DNA from: Medicago truncatula
Taxonomy: Eukaryota > Streptophyta > Magnoliopsida > Fabales > Fabaceae
Assembly: GCF_003473485.1 (NCBI RefSeq)
Contig: NC_053044.1
Location: forward strand, 48,772,091 to 48,836,090
Direction of reading: 5' to 3'
DNA length: 64,000 nt
Of the stretch, positions 63,476 through 64,000 are shown piece after piece; the first letter of the stretch is position 1, and each line of letters opens with the position of its first letter. The position numbers and the translations under genes are program-made. Under the pieces are notes generated by a model. The model was not told the DNA's origin. It did not search any database and worked only from the letters and a program-made list of their open reading frames with translations.

Positions 63476-64000
63476 GTAAGTTTATTTCATACCTGATTTA
63501 TAAGTTTATTTTTCCACTCATTTTTCGTTATCTATGAAGCACTGAGAGAGACATGAACACTGGACTTCACACTGACATTCATTCGTCAACATCAGTAGTA
63601 ATTTAAGAAAATAACATATTTGAATGTAATCACATATGTCGGTGACATGTTGGTGTCAGACACAGACAAATGTCGGACACCGGACATGCCTTCGATCAGA
63701 AGTATTGTGCTACAAAGTTCATTATTTACCAATTAGTCAATTCCTTTGCTTTCTCCACTTCTATGAAACTTATTGTCATACAGAATTACGGCTTATTTTT
63801 TATTTTTCTAAATTTTTGTGTTACTTTTACTTGTTAACAATGAGAAAAGACTCTTGAAGTGAATAATTGTGTTGTACTTTCGGAAACAATGAAAATGTTA
63901 AATGAGCTATTTTTTGTTATTTCTTGAAATGTGTCATCCCTAGTTAGCATTTAATCTTCTCTCAATCAAAATGGCTCATTTGATAAATGAAAATAGAAAA
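63476..64000. other. Intron 4 of the FATB-like gene with a dispersed repeat
   Basis: No further exon was found before the window ends, so this intron exceeds 525 bp. 63630-63690 carries TGTCGGTGACATG and GGACACCGGACATG text related to the block in DEK intron 2. Confidence 0.5.

Overview
The window is AT-rich plant nuclear DNA. Protein matches, GT-AG introns and the dense population of small legume-type inverted-repeat transposons suggest a papilionoid legume, most likely Medicago. The organism is inferred from these features, not proven. There are no operons, CRISPR arrays or bacterial features. Gene models were built by hand: splice sites were read by eye and every exon set was checked for continuous phase. 

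Layout. At the left edge (212-445, +) is the last exon of a SWEET sugar transporter. After about 5.7 kb of intergenic DNA comes a 12-exon RNA pseudouridine synthase gene on the minus strand (6163-13171). From 13.6 to 21.6 kb is a repeat-rich stretch with a decayed NBS-LRR fragment, a SINE, nested transposons, tandem duplications and a three-exon fragment of a DDM1-type chromatin remodeller. A three-exon TPD1-like secreted ligand gene follows (21639-23105, -). From 24.6 to 29.0 kb are a Tourist-like element, a Ty3/gypsy remnant, two Stowaway elements and a GTATCG-rich element. 

Next are a single-exon SAUR gene (29785-30234, +) and a two-exon BAHD acyltransferase of the suberin feruloyl transferase type (31071-34168, -). 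A 1.4 kb fold-back element lies at 36-37.4 kb and a LINE remnant at 39.1 kb. The 11-exon DEK-domain chromatin protein gene spans 40749-45738 (-). Two more Tourist-like elements follow, one carrying a 98-bp TC run. The 7-exon SWI3A-type SWI/SNF subunit gene spans 51588-57011 (+), and an HVA22-like gene (58284-59162, -) has three ABRE-type motifs upstream. At the right edge is the 5' part of a FATB-type acyl-ACP thioesterase gene (62240-63475, +), which continues past the window. 

The genes look like independent units. SWI3A and DEK are both chromatin proteins and the remodeller fragment belongs to a third chromatin family, but nothing in the sequence ties them together. I found no clearly new multi-gene system. 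The most unusual items are the compact FATB-like N-terminus, the orphan DDM1 fragment between transposons, the nested element at 16.7-17.9 kb and the 1.4 kb fold-back.
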